64,000 nucleotides of DNA from CALLCD01 sp039196965 (GTDB lineage Bacteria > Pseudomonadota > Alphaproteobacteria > Caulobacterales > Hyphomonadaceae). Numbering within the stretch: position 1 is the stretch's first letter; each line of letters opens with the position of its first letter. A program made the position numbers and the translations under genes. Below the pieces are notes generated by a model, which had not been told where the DNA came from, ran no database searches, and was given only the letters and a program-made list of their open reading frames with translations. Location of the stretch: assembly GCA_039196965.1 (NCBI GenBank), contig JBCCUK010000007.1, positions 1 to 64,000 of the forward strand. Reading direction: 5' to 3'. This document shows positions 1 through 8,670 of this stretch, in pieces.

Positions 1-152
1 AACCATGAAAGTACATCACCGCAGAAGAGTGAGAATATTTGTGCATCCGCGTCCATCGCGCATGTGCCGTCGAAAACCATCAGGCAGATCGACGCAATGT
101 CCTTTTTTGGCTCGAAGAAGGCATGATGAGCGTCCTAAACTCGCCTGCCGAT

Positions 153-367
153 TCAACCGATCATCGCAACACATGCATTTAATCGCTCAGCTGGGGTCTC
201 ATAGTCTAGTGTTTTTCTCGGGCGTTCATTCAGCGATCTCGCGATCTTGTTGAGTTGAGCTTGCGTGCACTTCGATAGATCGGTTCCTTTGGGGAGATAC
301 TGGCGCAGAAGACGGTTTGTGTTTTCATTAGTGCCGCGCTGCCAGGGACTTTGCGGATCACAGCATT
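153..367 (-). pseudogene. IS30-family transposase, C-terminal relic
   Basis: Reading the minus strand from about 367 to the stop at 153-155 gives an uninterrupted stretch of roughly 70 codons that matches the end of IS30-family DDE transposases: DPQSPWQRGTNENTNRLLRQ, then YLPKGTDLS and LNERPRKTLDYETPAE. The E of GTNENTN is the catalytic glutamate of the DDE triad in this family. An in-frame stop lies just upstream at about 371, and no N-terminal domain is present, so only the last fifth of the gene survives. It sits just past the 3' end of the autotransporter gene, so it is probably an old insertion scar. Positions 1-152 hold nothing else I can recognise. Confidence 0.8.
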
Positions 368-379
368 AGGGTCATCGCC

Positions 380-399
380 TTTTGTGGCAGGCCACAAAA
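380..399. repeat. 20-bp near-perfect palindrome
   Basis: TTTTGTGGC at 380-388 and GCCACAAAA at 391-399 are perfect inverted copies separated by AG. It lies between the IS30 relic and the 3' end of the autotransporter gene. The tight two-base loop and the lack of a following T-run in either direction argue against an ordinary intrinsic terminator. It may be an insertion-junction sequence or a protein-binding site. Confidence 0.5.
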
Positions 400-486
400 C
401 GAACCGGCCAATACAAATGCATCAGCCGGCAGCGTCTAATCGGAAAAGGGGGAGATACCGAGTAGAAGTGTTTTGTATTCTTTCGC

Positions 487-3400
487 CTAGAAAGCGACGC
501 GAGCGCGGACGAAGCCAGCATGTGCGGAATAGTCGGAGGCGAACTCGCCATCATACTCAACACCGATGCTGAAACCGTTGCTGGCCGCCCAACTGAACCC
601 TGTGCCAATCTCGAAGCGAGACTGAGGTGCATCGGTCGTTGTCAAGACGACAGGACCTGTCGTGGCACCAGGCACGGTAACGTTGAACTCGCGGGCATCA
701 CCGATCACGTCGATCACGTAGGCCCCACGAACAAATGGGCTGAAGCCTTCGAAGTCGCCACGCGCTTCCGTACCGAAGCGGAGGTCGAGGAAGTCGACGC
801 TGCTCGTATCAACAGAGAGACCAAGGCCGCCGGTTTCAGTGAAGTCATCCTGCGAGAGGCTTGCATAACGCAGGCCTGCCTGAGGCGTGACCGTCACAGC
901 ACCAGCTTCGAAGTCGTAGCCACCGTCAACGCGGAAGGTGAAGCCATCCACATCGGCGTCGCCGGTGATGGGTCCGGTCGCACCGGTCCGCTCACTATCA
1001 CCGTTACCGAAGATGTAGCCGATCTGACCGTTCACGAAGGCTGCGCCTGCGTCGTAGCCTGCGTAGGCTGAGACTTGGAACGTATCGATGTCGGTTTCTT
1101 CCAGACCTGGGCCTTCGCTGTCGATGCTGACATTGGCGTAGTTGAAGGCCGCACCAACGGTTAGCTTCTCGCCAACTTTCGTGTCAGCACCGATGGCAAC
1201 GCCAAAGCTGTCGGCATCGTAGCCGGAAACGCTCGTCGATTCAGCATCACGGTCTGCGGTCCGACCGAACGCTTGGATCCAGGCACCCGTTTGTGCGTCG
1301 GAAGCAAGGCGGCGAGACACGTAGCGATCCGCCAGTTCATGGCTTTCATACACTTCGCGGGTCACGCCCTCATTGATAGCAGGCAGAAGCGAGAGTGATG
1401 CTGCTTCGAAACCAGCTGCGTCGGTGACGTCGTTCAGTGTATTAGCTACATCTGCGTCTAGAGCTCCTGCTGCAAAGGCTGACGTAATCGCTGATCCGAA
1501 CGAAGAGACGTTTGCGTCGGCAGAGACGACCGAAAGATCAGCGGCTGTCGCCGTGACACTTACGCTGGCCAGAGCAACAGAGTAGTCAACCAGGAAGTCA
1601 TCATCGAGAACGTTTACGGTCAAACCATTGTCGGTGAACGCACCAGTTTCCGAAATGATGCTGACTGGCGTGTTCAGCAAGGTCATTGTCACATCGTCGG
1701 CGGTCCCGACATTGACAATGCTGCCAGCTGCGAAGGTCGCATCGCCGTCAATGGCCAGGCTGTCCTGTCCAAGAACGAAGTTCAGAGTGCCGTTGGCCGT
1801 AACATCACCTTCGACACTTTGAGCACCAGACACGGTTGTTGTTCCACCGAACTCTGTTGCCACACCGCCTAGGATAGATCCGGCAAGCGTCGATACGCCC
1901 TGGAAGGTGAGAGTGTCGGAGAAGGACGAACCAACAAAACCGCCGTTCAAAGAACCGCCATCATTGATGAACTCAACGTCCCCAAGAGCGTTGGACGCAT
2001 CGAACGCCGCCGCACCCGTCAGGTCACCAGAGTTGGTGATCGTTCCAGTGAAGTTGACACCTTCGATAAGGATCGCTGCAGAGGTTTCGGATGTGATTGT
2101 GCCGGAGTTGTTAATGGTCGCGTCGACAATCACACCTTCAGCGCCCTGGAAGACCCGCAGACCAGCTGCAGCGCCGGTTGGCAAAGCCTCACCACGACCT
2201 GCGATGAGACCCGCATTGTCGATCGTGAAGCTGACAGTTTCGCCGTCTACATCACCAGACTGCAGCGACACACCTGAACCATTGTTGCCCACGCCGGCGT
2301 CGATAACACCTGTGGCGAGGTTATTTAGTGTGTACTGGTCAGCGGTGCTGTCAGAGTAGAAGGTACCGTTACGCTGATCACCAAGACCAAGGATCGAACC
2401 GGCGTTGTTCACTGAAAGACCAAAGCCGTCCAGGTTGAACGCACGTGAGCCGGAAGAGATCACGCCGCCTTCAAGGTTGTTGACCACTGCATTGGTAAAG
2501 TCAGCGCCTTCGCCCATGACAGCATTGCCGAAGTAGAGGCCATTCTGAACGCCGGTGATTGTTCCGGAGTTCTCAAGCACACCGTCAAAGCTGATGCCGT
2601 TGACAAAACGAACGCCACCAACTGTTCCGTTTGCACCTTCAGAGGCAATTGTGCCGAAGTTTGTGATTGTGCCTTGAGCCACGCCTACATTGCCGACATT
2701 GCCGATGCGCACACCGTCACCCGCTGCATTCTCACCTGCGGGGGCGTTGCCACGGCCCTGAATTGTGCCTGCATTGGTCAGGGTGAAAGTGTTTGCGCCA
2801 TCTGCAGCACCACCGATTTCAGCACCGAAGCCTGAACCAGTGTTGCCCATGCCAGCATCAACCACACCGCCAGCTAGGTTGTTGAAAGTGAAATTGTCGG
2901 CAGTTCCGTCAGCGTAAACTGTACCGTTGCGCTGATTGCCCGTTCCAAGGATCGAACCGGCGTTGTTTACGGTCAAACCGAGACCGTCGATGTTGAATGC
3001 ACGGCTATCGGAAGAAATGACACCGCCAGCCAGGTTGTTGAACACACCGTTGGAGTGGTCAGCACCTGCGCCCATGACTGGGTTACCGAAGTAGACACCA
3101 TTCTGAACACCAGTGATCGTTCCAGAGTTGTCAATTTGGCCGGCAAAGCTGATGCCGTTGATGAAACGGATGCCGGCAACGGTTCCGTTTGCACCTTCGG
3201 AAGCGATTGTGCCGGTGTTGGTTAGCGTGACTTCAGCTGTGCCAATGTTTCCAACATTGCCGATGCGGATACCGTCGCCAGCTGCGTTTTCGCTAGCAGG
3301 TGCGTTGCCGCGCCCCTGGATCGTTCCAGCATTTGTCAATGTGAAGGTGTTCGCACCGTCAATAGCACCGCCGATCTCAGCACCGAAGCCTGAGCCAGTG

Positions 3401-5610
3401 TTGCCTTCGCCAGCGTCTACAACACCACCAACTTCGTTGTTGAAGGTGAAGTTGTCAGCTGTTCCGTCGGCGTAAACAGTCCCGTTGCGTTGGTTGCCGG
3501 TTCCGAAGATGTCACCGGCGTTGTTCACAGTCAGGCCGAGGCCATCAATATTGAACGCGCGGCTGTCGGAAGAAATCACACCACCTTCGAGGTTGTTGAA
3601 GATACCGTTTGAGTGATCGGCTCCCATGCCGTCGACTGGGTTACCGAAGTAAACACCATTCTGGACACCGGTAATGGTTCCGGAATTGTCGAACGCACCT
3701 GTAAAGCTGATGCCGTTGACGAAGCGAACGCCTGCTACCGTGCCATTTGCACCTTCAGAAGCAATCAGACCAGTATTGGTGATCGTGCCTTCAGCAACGC
3801 CGATGTTTCCGACGTTCCCGATGCGGATACCGTCGCCAGCCAGATTGTCAGCTGCGGATGCGTTGCCGCGACCCTGGATGGTTCCGTCGTTGACGATGAC
3901 GAATGTGTTCGCACCATCGACTGCACCACCGATTTCGAGCCCAAGGCCTGAACCTTGGTTCCCCATACCAGCGTCGATTAGACCACCTTCAAGGTTGTTG
4001 ATCTCGAAGTCGTCAGCGGTTCCGTCAGCGTAGAACGTGCCGTTGCGCTGATCAGCGGTACCGATGATCTGACCAGAGTTGTTCACTGTGAGGCCGAGGC
4101 CGTCGAGGTTGAACGCACGACTGTCTGAAGAGATTATGCCGTCGGAAAGGTTGTTCACGATACCGTTCGAGTGATCAGCACCTTCACCGTCGACTGGGTT
4201 ACCGAAGTAAACACCATTCTGAACGCCGGAGATCGTACCGGAGTTTTTAAGCGTACCAGCAAAGCTGATGCCGTTCACGAAACGTATACCAGCGACTGTA
4301 CCATTGGCTCCTTCCGAGTTGATGAAGCCAGTGTTAGTGATTGTGGCTTCTGCAATACCGATGTTGCCAACATTACCGATGCGGATGCCGTCGCCAGCCG
4401 CGTTTTCAGCTGCAGACGCGTTTCCGCGCCCCTGGATCGTACCAGCATTGGTGAGTGTGAAAGTATTCGCGCCGTCAGCTGCGCTGCCGATTTCAGCACC
4501 AAAGCCTGAGCCTTCATTGCCCATACCAGCATCGATAACGCCGCCAGCTTGGTTGTTGATCTCGAAGTCGTCAGCTGTGCCGTCAGCGTAGAATGTACCG
4601 TTGCGCTGATTGCCGGTACCGAGGATCTGACCAGAGTTGTTTACGGTCAGGCCGATGCCGTCGAGGTTGAGGGCGCGACTGTCTGAAGAGATCAGACCAG
4701 CATTGTTAACAACGGCATCAGTGAAGTCGCCACCGCCAGCTGGTGTCGGGTTGCCGAAGTAAACGCCGTTTTGTGTTCCGGAAATGACGCCGGTTTCTGT
4801 GTTCGTAAGCGTGCCAGAGAAAGAAACGCCGTTTACAAAGCGGACGCCTGCAACCGTGCCATTAGCACCTTCAGAATCAATTGTTCCGGAGTTTGTGATG
4901 TCACCAGTGAACAGAGCAGATGTCGTTCCATCGAGCATGCCAGCAACGCGCGTACGCTCGAAGCGGAGGCCATCGCCAGCAGTGGCCAGACCAGCGCCTG
5001 CGTTACCGCGGCCCTGGATGGTGCCAGAATTATCGATATTGATTTCTGTGCCACCAGCGGCACCCTCAAAAGATGCACCTGCACCCACACTGCCCATACC
5101 GGCATCAATCGTGCCGGAGTTGTTCAGAGTGAAGTCAGTTGCCGTTACATTCGTGTAGACGGTGCCATTGCGCTGATCACCAGTACCGATGATGTTGCCC
5201 AGATTGTTCAGGGTTGCTGAATCGCCGTCGATTTGAACAACGCGGCTATCGCCATTCAGGATACCTGTTGCAGCATTGTTGATGATGCCGCCTGTCGCGC
5301 CGTCATTCACCTGAACAGTTTGGCTGCCATTGATAGTCGCCAGCCTGCCAGCATTCTCGAGCGTGACCATGTCATTTGCGAAGACAACAACTGGTGCGCC
5401 GTCGACTGTGCTGGTTACACCTGCTGCGGCGGAGATTGTCTCGCCGTTTGCTTGGCTTGTTACAGTGACGTTGTCGCCGTCATTTACAACAGTTTGTGCA
5501 AGCGCCGGGGCTGTAAAGCTGGCGACGCTCAAGAGCGTGATGACGGAGACGGAAGCCTTCAGCTTTGAAACGCGAATAGCGCTATCTCCAGAGTTGTGGT
5601 TGGAATACAT
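487..5610 (-). CDS. Giant autotransporter adhesin with tandem-repeat passenger
   Basis: Type V secretion protein of about 1707 residues. I start it at the ATG at 5608-5610, which has an AGGGGTCC ribosome site; an upstream TTG at 5670 has none. The N-terminus has a signal peptide ending near APALAQ (residue ~39). The passenger (about 40-1420) is rich in Asn, Gly and Thr, low in Cys, and built from beta-helix style turns (NSGTI, NNAGxI). Its core is a near-identical 186-residue unit marked by QRNGT and GNVGNIG. The last ~280 residues form an autotransporter beta-barrel domain (GAWIQAFGR to the final Phe of ARVAF), which would insert in the outer membrane and export the passenger. No catalytic motif is visible, so adhesion or aggregation is the likely role. 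The AF terminus fits BamA recognition. The gene flanks a mobile-element scar and may be acquired. Confidence 0.9.
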   Translation of the reverse strand: MYSNHNSGDSAIRVSKLKASVSVITLLSVASFTAPALAQTVVNDGDNVTVTSQANGETISAAAGVTSTVDGAPVVVFANDMVTLENAGRLATINGSQTVQVNDGATGGIINNAATGILNGDSRVVQIDGDSATLNNLGNIIGTGDQRNGTVYTNVTATDFTLNNSGTIDAGMGSVGAGASFEGAAGGTEINIDNSGTIQGRGNAGAGLATAGDGLRFERTRVAGMLDGTTSALFTGDITNSGTIDSEGANGTVAGVRFVNGVSFSGTLTNTETGVISGTQNGVYFGNPTPAGGGDFTDAVVNNAGLISSDSRALNLDGIGLTVNNSGQILGTGNQRNGTFYADGTADDFEINNQAGGVIDAGMGNEGSGFGAEIGSAADGANTFTLTNAGTIQGRGNASAAENAAGDGIRIGNVGNIGIAEATITNTGFINSEGANGTVAGIRFVNGISFAGTLKNSGTISGVQNGVYFGNPVDGEGADHSNGIVNNLSDGIISSDSRAFNLDGLGLTVNNSGQIIGTADQRNGTFYADGTADDFEINNLEGGLIDAGMGNQGSGLGLEIGGAVDGANTFVIVNDGTIQGRGNASAADNLAGDGIRIGNVGNIGVAEGTITNTGLIASEGANGTVAGVRFVNGISFTGAFDNSGTITGVQNGVYFGNPVDGMGADHSNGIFNNLEGGVISSDSRAFNIDGLGLTVNNAGDIFGTGNQRNGTVYADGTADNFTFNNEVGGVVDAGEGNTGSGFGAEIGGAIDGANTFTLTNAGTIQGRGNAPASENAAGDGIRIGNVGNIGTAEVTLTNTGTIASEGANGTVAGIRFINGISFAGQIDNSGTITGVQNGVYFGNPVMGAGADHSNGVFNNLAGGVISSDSRAFNIDGLGLTVNNAGSILGTGNQRNGTVYADGTADNFTFNNLAGGVVDAGMGNTGSGFGAEIGGAADGANTFTLTNAGTIQGRGNAPAGENAAGDGVRIGNVGNVGVAQGTITNFGTIASEGANGTVGGVRFVNGISFDGVLENSGTITGVQNGLYFGNAVMGEGADFTNAVVNNLEGGVISSGSRAFNLDGFGLSVNNAGSILGLGDQRNGTFYSDSTADQYTLNNLATGVIDAGVGNNGSGVSLQSGDVDGETVSFTIDNAGLIAGRGEALPTGAAAGLRVFQGAEGVIVDATINNSGTITSETSAAILIEGVNFTGTITNSGDLTGAAAFDASNALGDVEFINDGGSLNGGFVGSSFSDTLTFQGVSTLAGSILGGVATEFGGTTTVSGAQSVEGDVTANGTLNFVLGQDSLAIDGDATFAAGSIVNVGTADDVTMTLLNTPVSIISETGAFTDNGLTVNVLDDDFLVDYSVALASVSVTATAADLSVVSADANVSSFGSAITSAFAAGALDADVANTLNDVTDAAGFEAASLSLLPAINEGVTREVYESHELADRYVSRRLASDAQTGAWIQAFGRTADRDAESTSVSGYDADSFGVAIGADTKVGEKLTVGAAFNYANVSIDSEGPGLEETDIDTFQVSAYAGYDAGAAFVNGQIGYIFGNGDSERTGATGPITGDADVDGFTFRVDGGYDFEAGAVTVTPQAGLRYASLSQDDFTETGGLGLSVDTSSVDFLDLRFGTEARGDFEGFSPFVRGAYVIDVIGDAREFNVTVPGATTGPVVLTTTDAPQSRFEIGTGFSWAASNGFSIGVEYDGEFASDYSAHAGFVRARVAF
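2000..5180 (-). repeat. 558-bp tandem coding repeat in autotransporter passenger
   Basis: The codons for QRNGT recur at plus-strand positions 5171, 4604, 4046, 3488, 2930 and 2372. The spacings are 567 and then four times exactly 558 bp, i.e. 186 codons without a single indel. The central copies (about 2400-4600) are the most alike; the first and last copies have diverged. Such long direct repeats allow copy-number change by recombination and are also a place where short-read assembly could collapse copies. Confidence 0.9.
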
Positions 5611-5973
5611 AGTCGGACCCCTATTGTAGAACTCAACGGCGTGACCGAGCGGTGCTCCAGAGTTTTGCAAACAAAGTGGTGTTCACGTCTGATCGCTCGG
5701 TCATAACGTTTAGTCGTGCCGCACTTTCCGAGGGTTCAAAATTTTATGACGAAGCGACGAATACGAAGCCAAACGTGGCTATGCCGCGCTCTCGCGCGAT
5801 CACTAAATCAGAAACGAGTATCTGGCGGTATACTATGATGGCTATAGGCGTTCGTCGTTAAAACTCTGGCCGCAGGCTTCCTATTCTGGGCGTTTTAATA
5901 AGCTCATGAATGTCTCCTATGCCGCCGGGAGGAGACGAAACACTTTGGCACATGTTTTGCCATCGCCAATTGG
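5611..5973. other. Intergenic region upstream of autotransporter
   Basis: This gap separates the mobilization operon from the autotransporter start and should hold the autotransporter promoter, which I cannot place. It contains one clear hairpin: GTCTCCT at 5912-5918 and AGGAGAC at 5930-5936, 38 bp past the stop of the 95-codon gene. That hairpin may end the mobilization transcript, although no T-run follows it. No RNA gene was seen. Confidence 0.4.
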
Positions 5974-6261
5974 TTATTGTTCAAACCCTAGTGAACGCTG
6001 CCTTTGAACGTGAGCCGTGATTTGACGACGAGATACCTCAAGCTTTGCTGTCGAGCGCCTGCCACTTGCCGATTGTCGTGCCTCAATCTCGTTCCCTAAT
6101 GCTTGCACTTTTGCATTTGCTTCCGATTGTGCGCGCTGCGCCGCTCGAAATTCAGCCTTGTTCTTTGCAATTGATTGCTCAAGCTTAGAGTAATCTAGCC
6201 CGCGAACAGAGCGGGCGATGTCAGCTTCTCTTTGTAGTCGTCTTTCATCTTCGGGAAGCAT
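5974..6261 (-). CDS. Small coiled-coil protein of mobilization operon
   Basis: Unrecognised protein of 95 residues. It is strongly charged and Gln/Ala-rich, and the middle (about 20-75) has the heptad-like pattern of a coiled coil (SKLEQSIAKNKAEFRAAQRA). There is no signal peptide or membrane segment. It starts at the ATG at 6259-6261, preceded by GGAGGGAG-like sequence, 11 bp after the relaxase stop, so it is the last gene of the mobC-relaxase transcript. By position it could assist the relaxase or be a plasmid cargo gene. No function is assigned. An intact frame beside a broken relaxase suggests the operon decayed recently. Confidence 0.65.
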   Translation of the reverse strand: MLPEDERRLQREADIARSVRGLDYSKLEQSIAKNKAEFRAAQRAQSEANAKVQALGNEIEARQSASGRRSTAKLEVSRRQITAHVQRQRSLGFEQ

Positions 6262-6272
6262 ATCTCTCCTCC

Positions 6273-7559
6273 CTACTGATCGAGATTGAAAGACCGGCTT
6301 TGACGCTGATCTTCAGCCTGCACACGGGGTTCAAAAGCTATCGGTGGTTCGATCCGCATCGTGCGGTATTCCGCCAATTGTTCAAACAAGGTGTACTTCG
6401 CGGTTTCAAAAGCTTCTTTGGCGGCATCAATGTGAGACTGCAGCCGCTCACGGTGCTGCAAATGTTTGCTGTCGAGCCGCTCTAGCGCTTGTCGGTCTTT
6501 TTGAGTTTCGCGCTGCTCTTCACGTTCATGTTGAATCACCAGCTGTTTGTGTTTTCCCGTGACGCGGCCCCACAACCCGCGAAGCCCATTTGAATATTCG
6601 GCAGCACGCGCTTCGCATCTTTGACACCAGTTCTCATCTTGGCGAATGATCAGCTCATCACGTTCAATGCGCTGGCTTTCAACCAACGCTGCTTTAGTTG
6701 AAAGCAAGTCGTCGAGTTGATGCTGGTAGCTTGATGTTGCCTCATCGATGTATTGCTCAAGCCTAGGACTCATACGCTCAGCGATATCATTGCGAACTTG
6801 TTCTACGGATTGCAGCACTTCAGGCTCTCCCAGCTGTTCTGTGAGTTGCTGACGCTTCACGCCAGACCAGCGCGACAGCGAATAGATGTTCCCTTCAAAG
6901 TCCACGCAGACAAACCCCCGCCGTGTACCTTGCGCCAGATACAGACCACCACGTTCCAGAGCAGCTTCAAAAGAAGCGCGGCTGTCTGATGAATCCCAGC
7001 TGGTCTTGATGTGATTTTTTAGCTTCTTTGCCATGCGCCCACCGCGCTTGGCTTCCAGATATTCCTTGTATGTATAGTTCATTGGATCGGCCTCCTGGCC
7101 AGGTTGAAGTCCGGGTGGAATGTCCCACCCGAGATGTTGAAACAGCTCAAAGGCCAATCCTTTGAGCTTGAGTTTTGGAAAATTGAGTTTGATGGCCTTC
7201 ATCGAGACCAGATCGATGCGCTACCACACCGCATGGGCGTGAGGGCGACCATCCTTGATGTGGCGAACAATGGCGCGGGGTTGACCTTCAAGGCCGAGGC
7301 GCTTTTCGACCTCTTCAGCCGCGAAAATATAGTCTTCAGCGCATTCTTTGGAGCCTTTGGGTGGCGACAGGCTCAGTGAGTAGAGGAACTTCTGGCACTG
7401 TGTGGCACGGCTGATTGCCTGAACCTCCAGCAGAGCGTCCATCAAATCACCGCCAGCAAACCCCCGCAGTTCCAGCACTTCAACAAGCTCATTCTCGTCG
7501 CTCATCAAGTGAACGGCGAGATTGGCTGCATGACCGCGCTGATTGCCCTTCAGGATCAT
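6273..7559 (-). pseudogene. Relaxase/mobilization nuclease with in-frame amber stop
   Basis: The gene reads as one frame of 428 codons plus stop, except for a TAG at 7221-7223 (plus-strand CTA). Before it, 112 residues begin MILKGNQRG and end in the relaxase metal-binding motif (HIKDGRPHAHAVW). After it, six codons (RIDLVS) lead straight into the 309-residue remainder starting MKAIKLNF, with no frame change. Related mobilization proteins have Ser at this point (AVWSRID), so a Ser codon has probably mutated to amber. The C-terminal part has the SDSRASF and YLAQGTRRGFVCVDFEG segments typical of the family and then a long coiled coil (about 240-400). A relaxase nicks oriT and leads the strand into the recipient. 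The 4-bp overlap with mobC shows translational coupling. Truncated product, suppression or a base error are all possible. Confidence 0.85.
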
Positions 7560-7984
7560 GAGCGCCCCCGCAATCCGAGCGCCTTGGTCAGTAAGGCGCG
7601 GATTTCACGGACGTGCGCACAGGCTTCATTCAGCTCGGCGCATGTTTCAGGCGTGACGGGTAAAACCCCGACGTTTGCGGCTTTGGCGAGTTGGTTGAGG
7701 TTTGCAGATATTCCCGACCCACCCAAAAGCCCAAGGGCCTTGGCCAGGGCTTCGGGATCATGCACCGCCTTTGACTGTTTCCGACGTTTCAGATGACCGT
7801 CGCCACCAAACATGGCAGCGCGAGCATAAACCCCGAGCGGCTTTCCTTCGGCGAGGCGTGGCAGTTCCTTCCATTGCTCATCACTCAAACGCACAGAAAA
7901 CATCCGAGAGGACGATTTCTTTGGTTTTGGATCAGCTTTTGAGAATTCGACACGCAGCGCCCGTTCAGCGGCGGCTGGTGTCAT
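7556..7984 (-). CDS. mobC: MobC-like relaxosome accessory protein
   Basis: About 142 residues. The N-terminal part is basic with a ribbon-helix-helix-like stretch (FSVRLSDEQWKELPRLA, about 28-45, then LGVYARAAMFG), as in MobC/plasmid mobilization relaxosome proteins. The C-terminal half is helical (NLNQLAKAANVG, then a Leu/Ala-rich helix), which also fits the family. Its role would be to bind oriT DNA and open it for the relaxase. I choose the ATG at 7982-7984 because GGAGG lies five bases upstream; a GTG two codons earlier would overlap that site. Its stop overlaps the relaxase start (ATGA). An oriT should lie just upstream (about 7990-8100), but I cannot define it. Confidence 0.75.
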   Translation of the reverse strand: MTPAAAERALRVEFSKADPKPKKSSSRMFSVRLSDEQWKELPRLAEGKPLGVYARAAMFGGDGHLKRRKQSKAVHDPEALAKALGLLGGSGISANLNQLAKAANVGVLPVTPETCAELNEACAHVREIRALLTKALGLRGRS

Positions 7985-8055
7985 TTCCACCTCCGCCGAC
8001 CGTAAGGCCTTCTGCTATAAAGAGATATTTGTAGACTTCGTGATCTTTGAGATAC

Positions 8056-8517
8056 TCAATGGTGTCGTGATACTTCTGGCGTAGTCTCTCTCCAACCACC
8101 ATTTATTGTGACCTGCTTCGCGAAGTGCTCCAGATTAAGGTTTAGCTCTGCCCCATATTTGATCTTGGTTCGCGTACTCGGTACACCGAGGCAGTTGTTT
8201 CGTCGGGTGTGATTGGAGTCGATCCCGTTGCCCGAAACAATGATATGTGGATTGCCGGTTGTCGCGGCGAGCTGTCTCACCGAGCGATGACTTTAGAGTA
8301 AGATGCTGGCCAGCAGCGCTAGGCGATTGGTGTGCGAGGCGGACACGCTACAGTGCCTACATTGCAACTTATAGAAGGTCATGTCTGGTATGCTCCACGT
8401 GCAGCGCAGATCAGCGGCGCTCATTCCCGCGGAGTACTCCCCCAGTACGCTGATAAACTGCCGCGTATCGAAATTGTTCTCGCCAATTTGTCTGTCTCCT
8501 TTCCAAGGAACAAACAA
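8056..8517 (-). pseudogene. IS3-family element relic (orfA and orfB fragments)
   Basis: Two eroded pieces on the minus strand. Positions 8517-8293 encode a stretch resembling the helix-turn-helix OrfA of IS3-family elements: QFISVLGEYSAGMSAADLR followed by SIPDMTFYKL, which corresponds to the usual GISDATFYKW. Positions 8280-8056 encode PHIIVSGNGIDSN, resembling the DDE-region signature IVSDNGTEFTSN of OrfB, but with the catalytic Asp changed to Gly. The rest of the element is missing and no terminal repeats or target duplication can be seen, so it is an old deletion derivative. The similarity is by eye and the OrfB part is the weaker one. Confidence 0.6.
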
Positions 8518-8670
8518 ACCGCAAATAGAGGCTATTTTAGGAGAGTAGTGTCGAGCTGTTCGCTCTGAAAAATGAGAGCATTATCTTGAAGTTGCTCGCT
8601 GCATTGAGCAGAACGCATACATTCAATGGGAGTAGGAAAGGGCGGTGGACTCGTTGTTTAGCGATTTGCA

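Noticed and set aside
2000..5180. Regular repeats considered as CRISPR-like
   Set aside because: The unit is 558 bp and encodes protein in frame; there are no short identical repeats with unique spacers and no cas genes.
1373..5568. Many long plus-strand reading frames opposite the autotransporter
   Set aside because: They are shadows of the repeat-rich coding strand: same periodicity, no ribosome sites, and composition rich in Val/Pro/Ser typical of antisense.
7965..8102. 45-codon minus-strand frame with plausible protein-like sequence before mobC
   Set aside because: It has no ribosome site, overlaps the mobC start in another frame, and its length is within chance.
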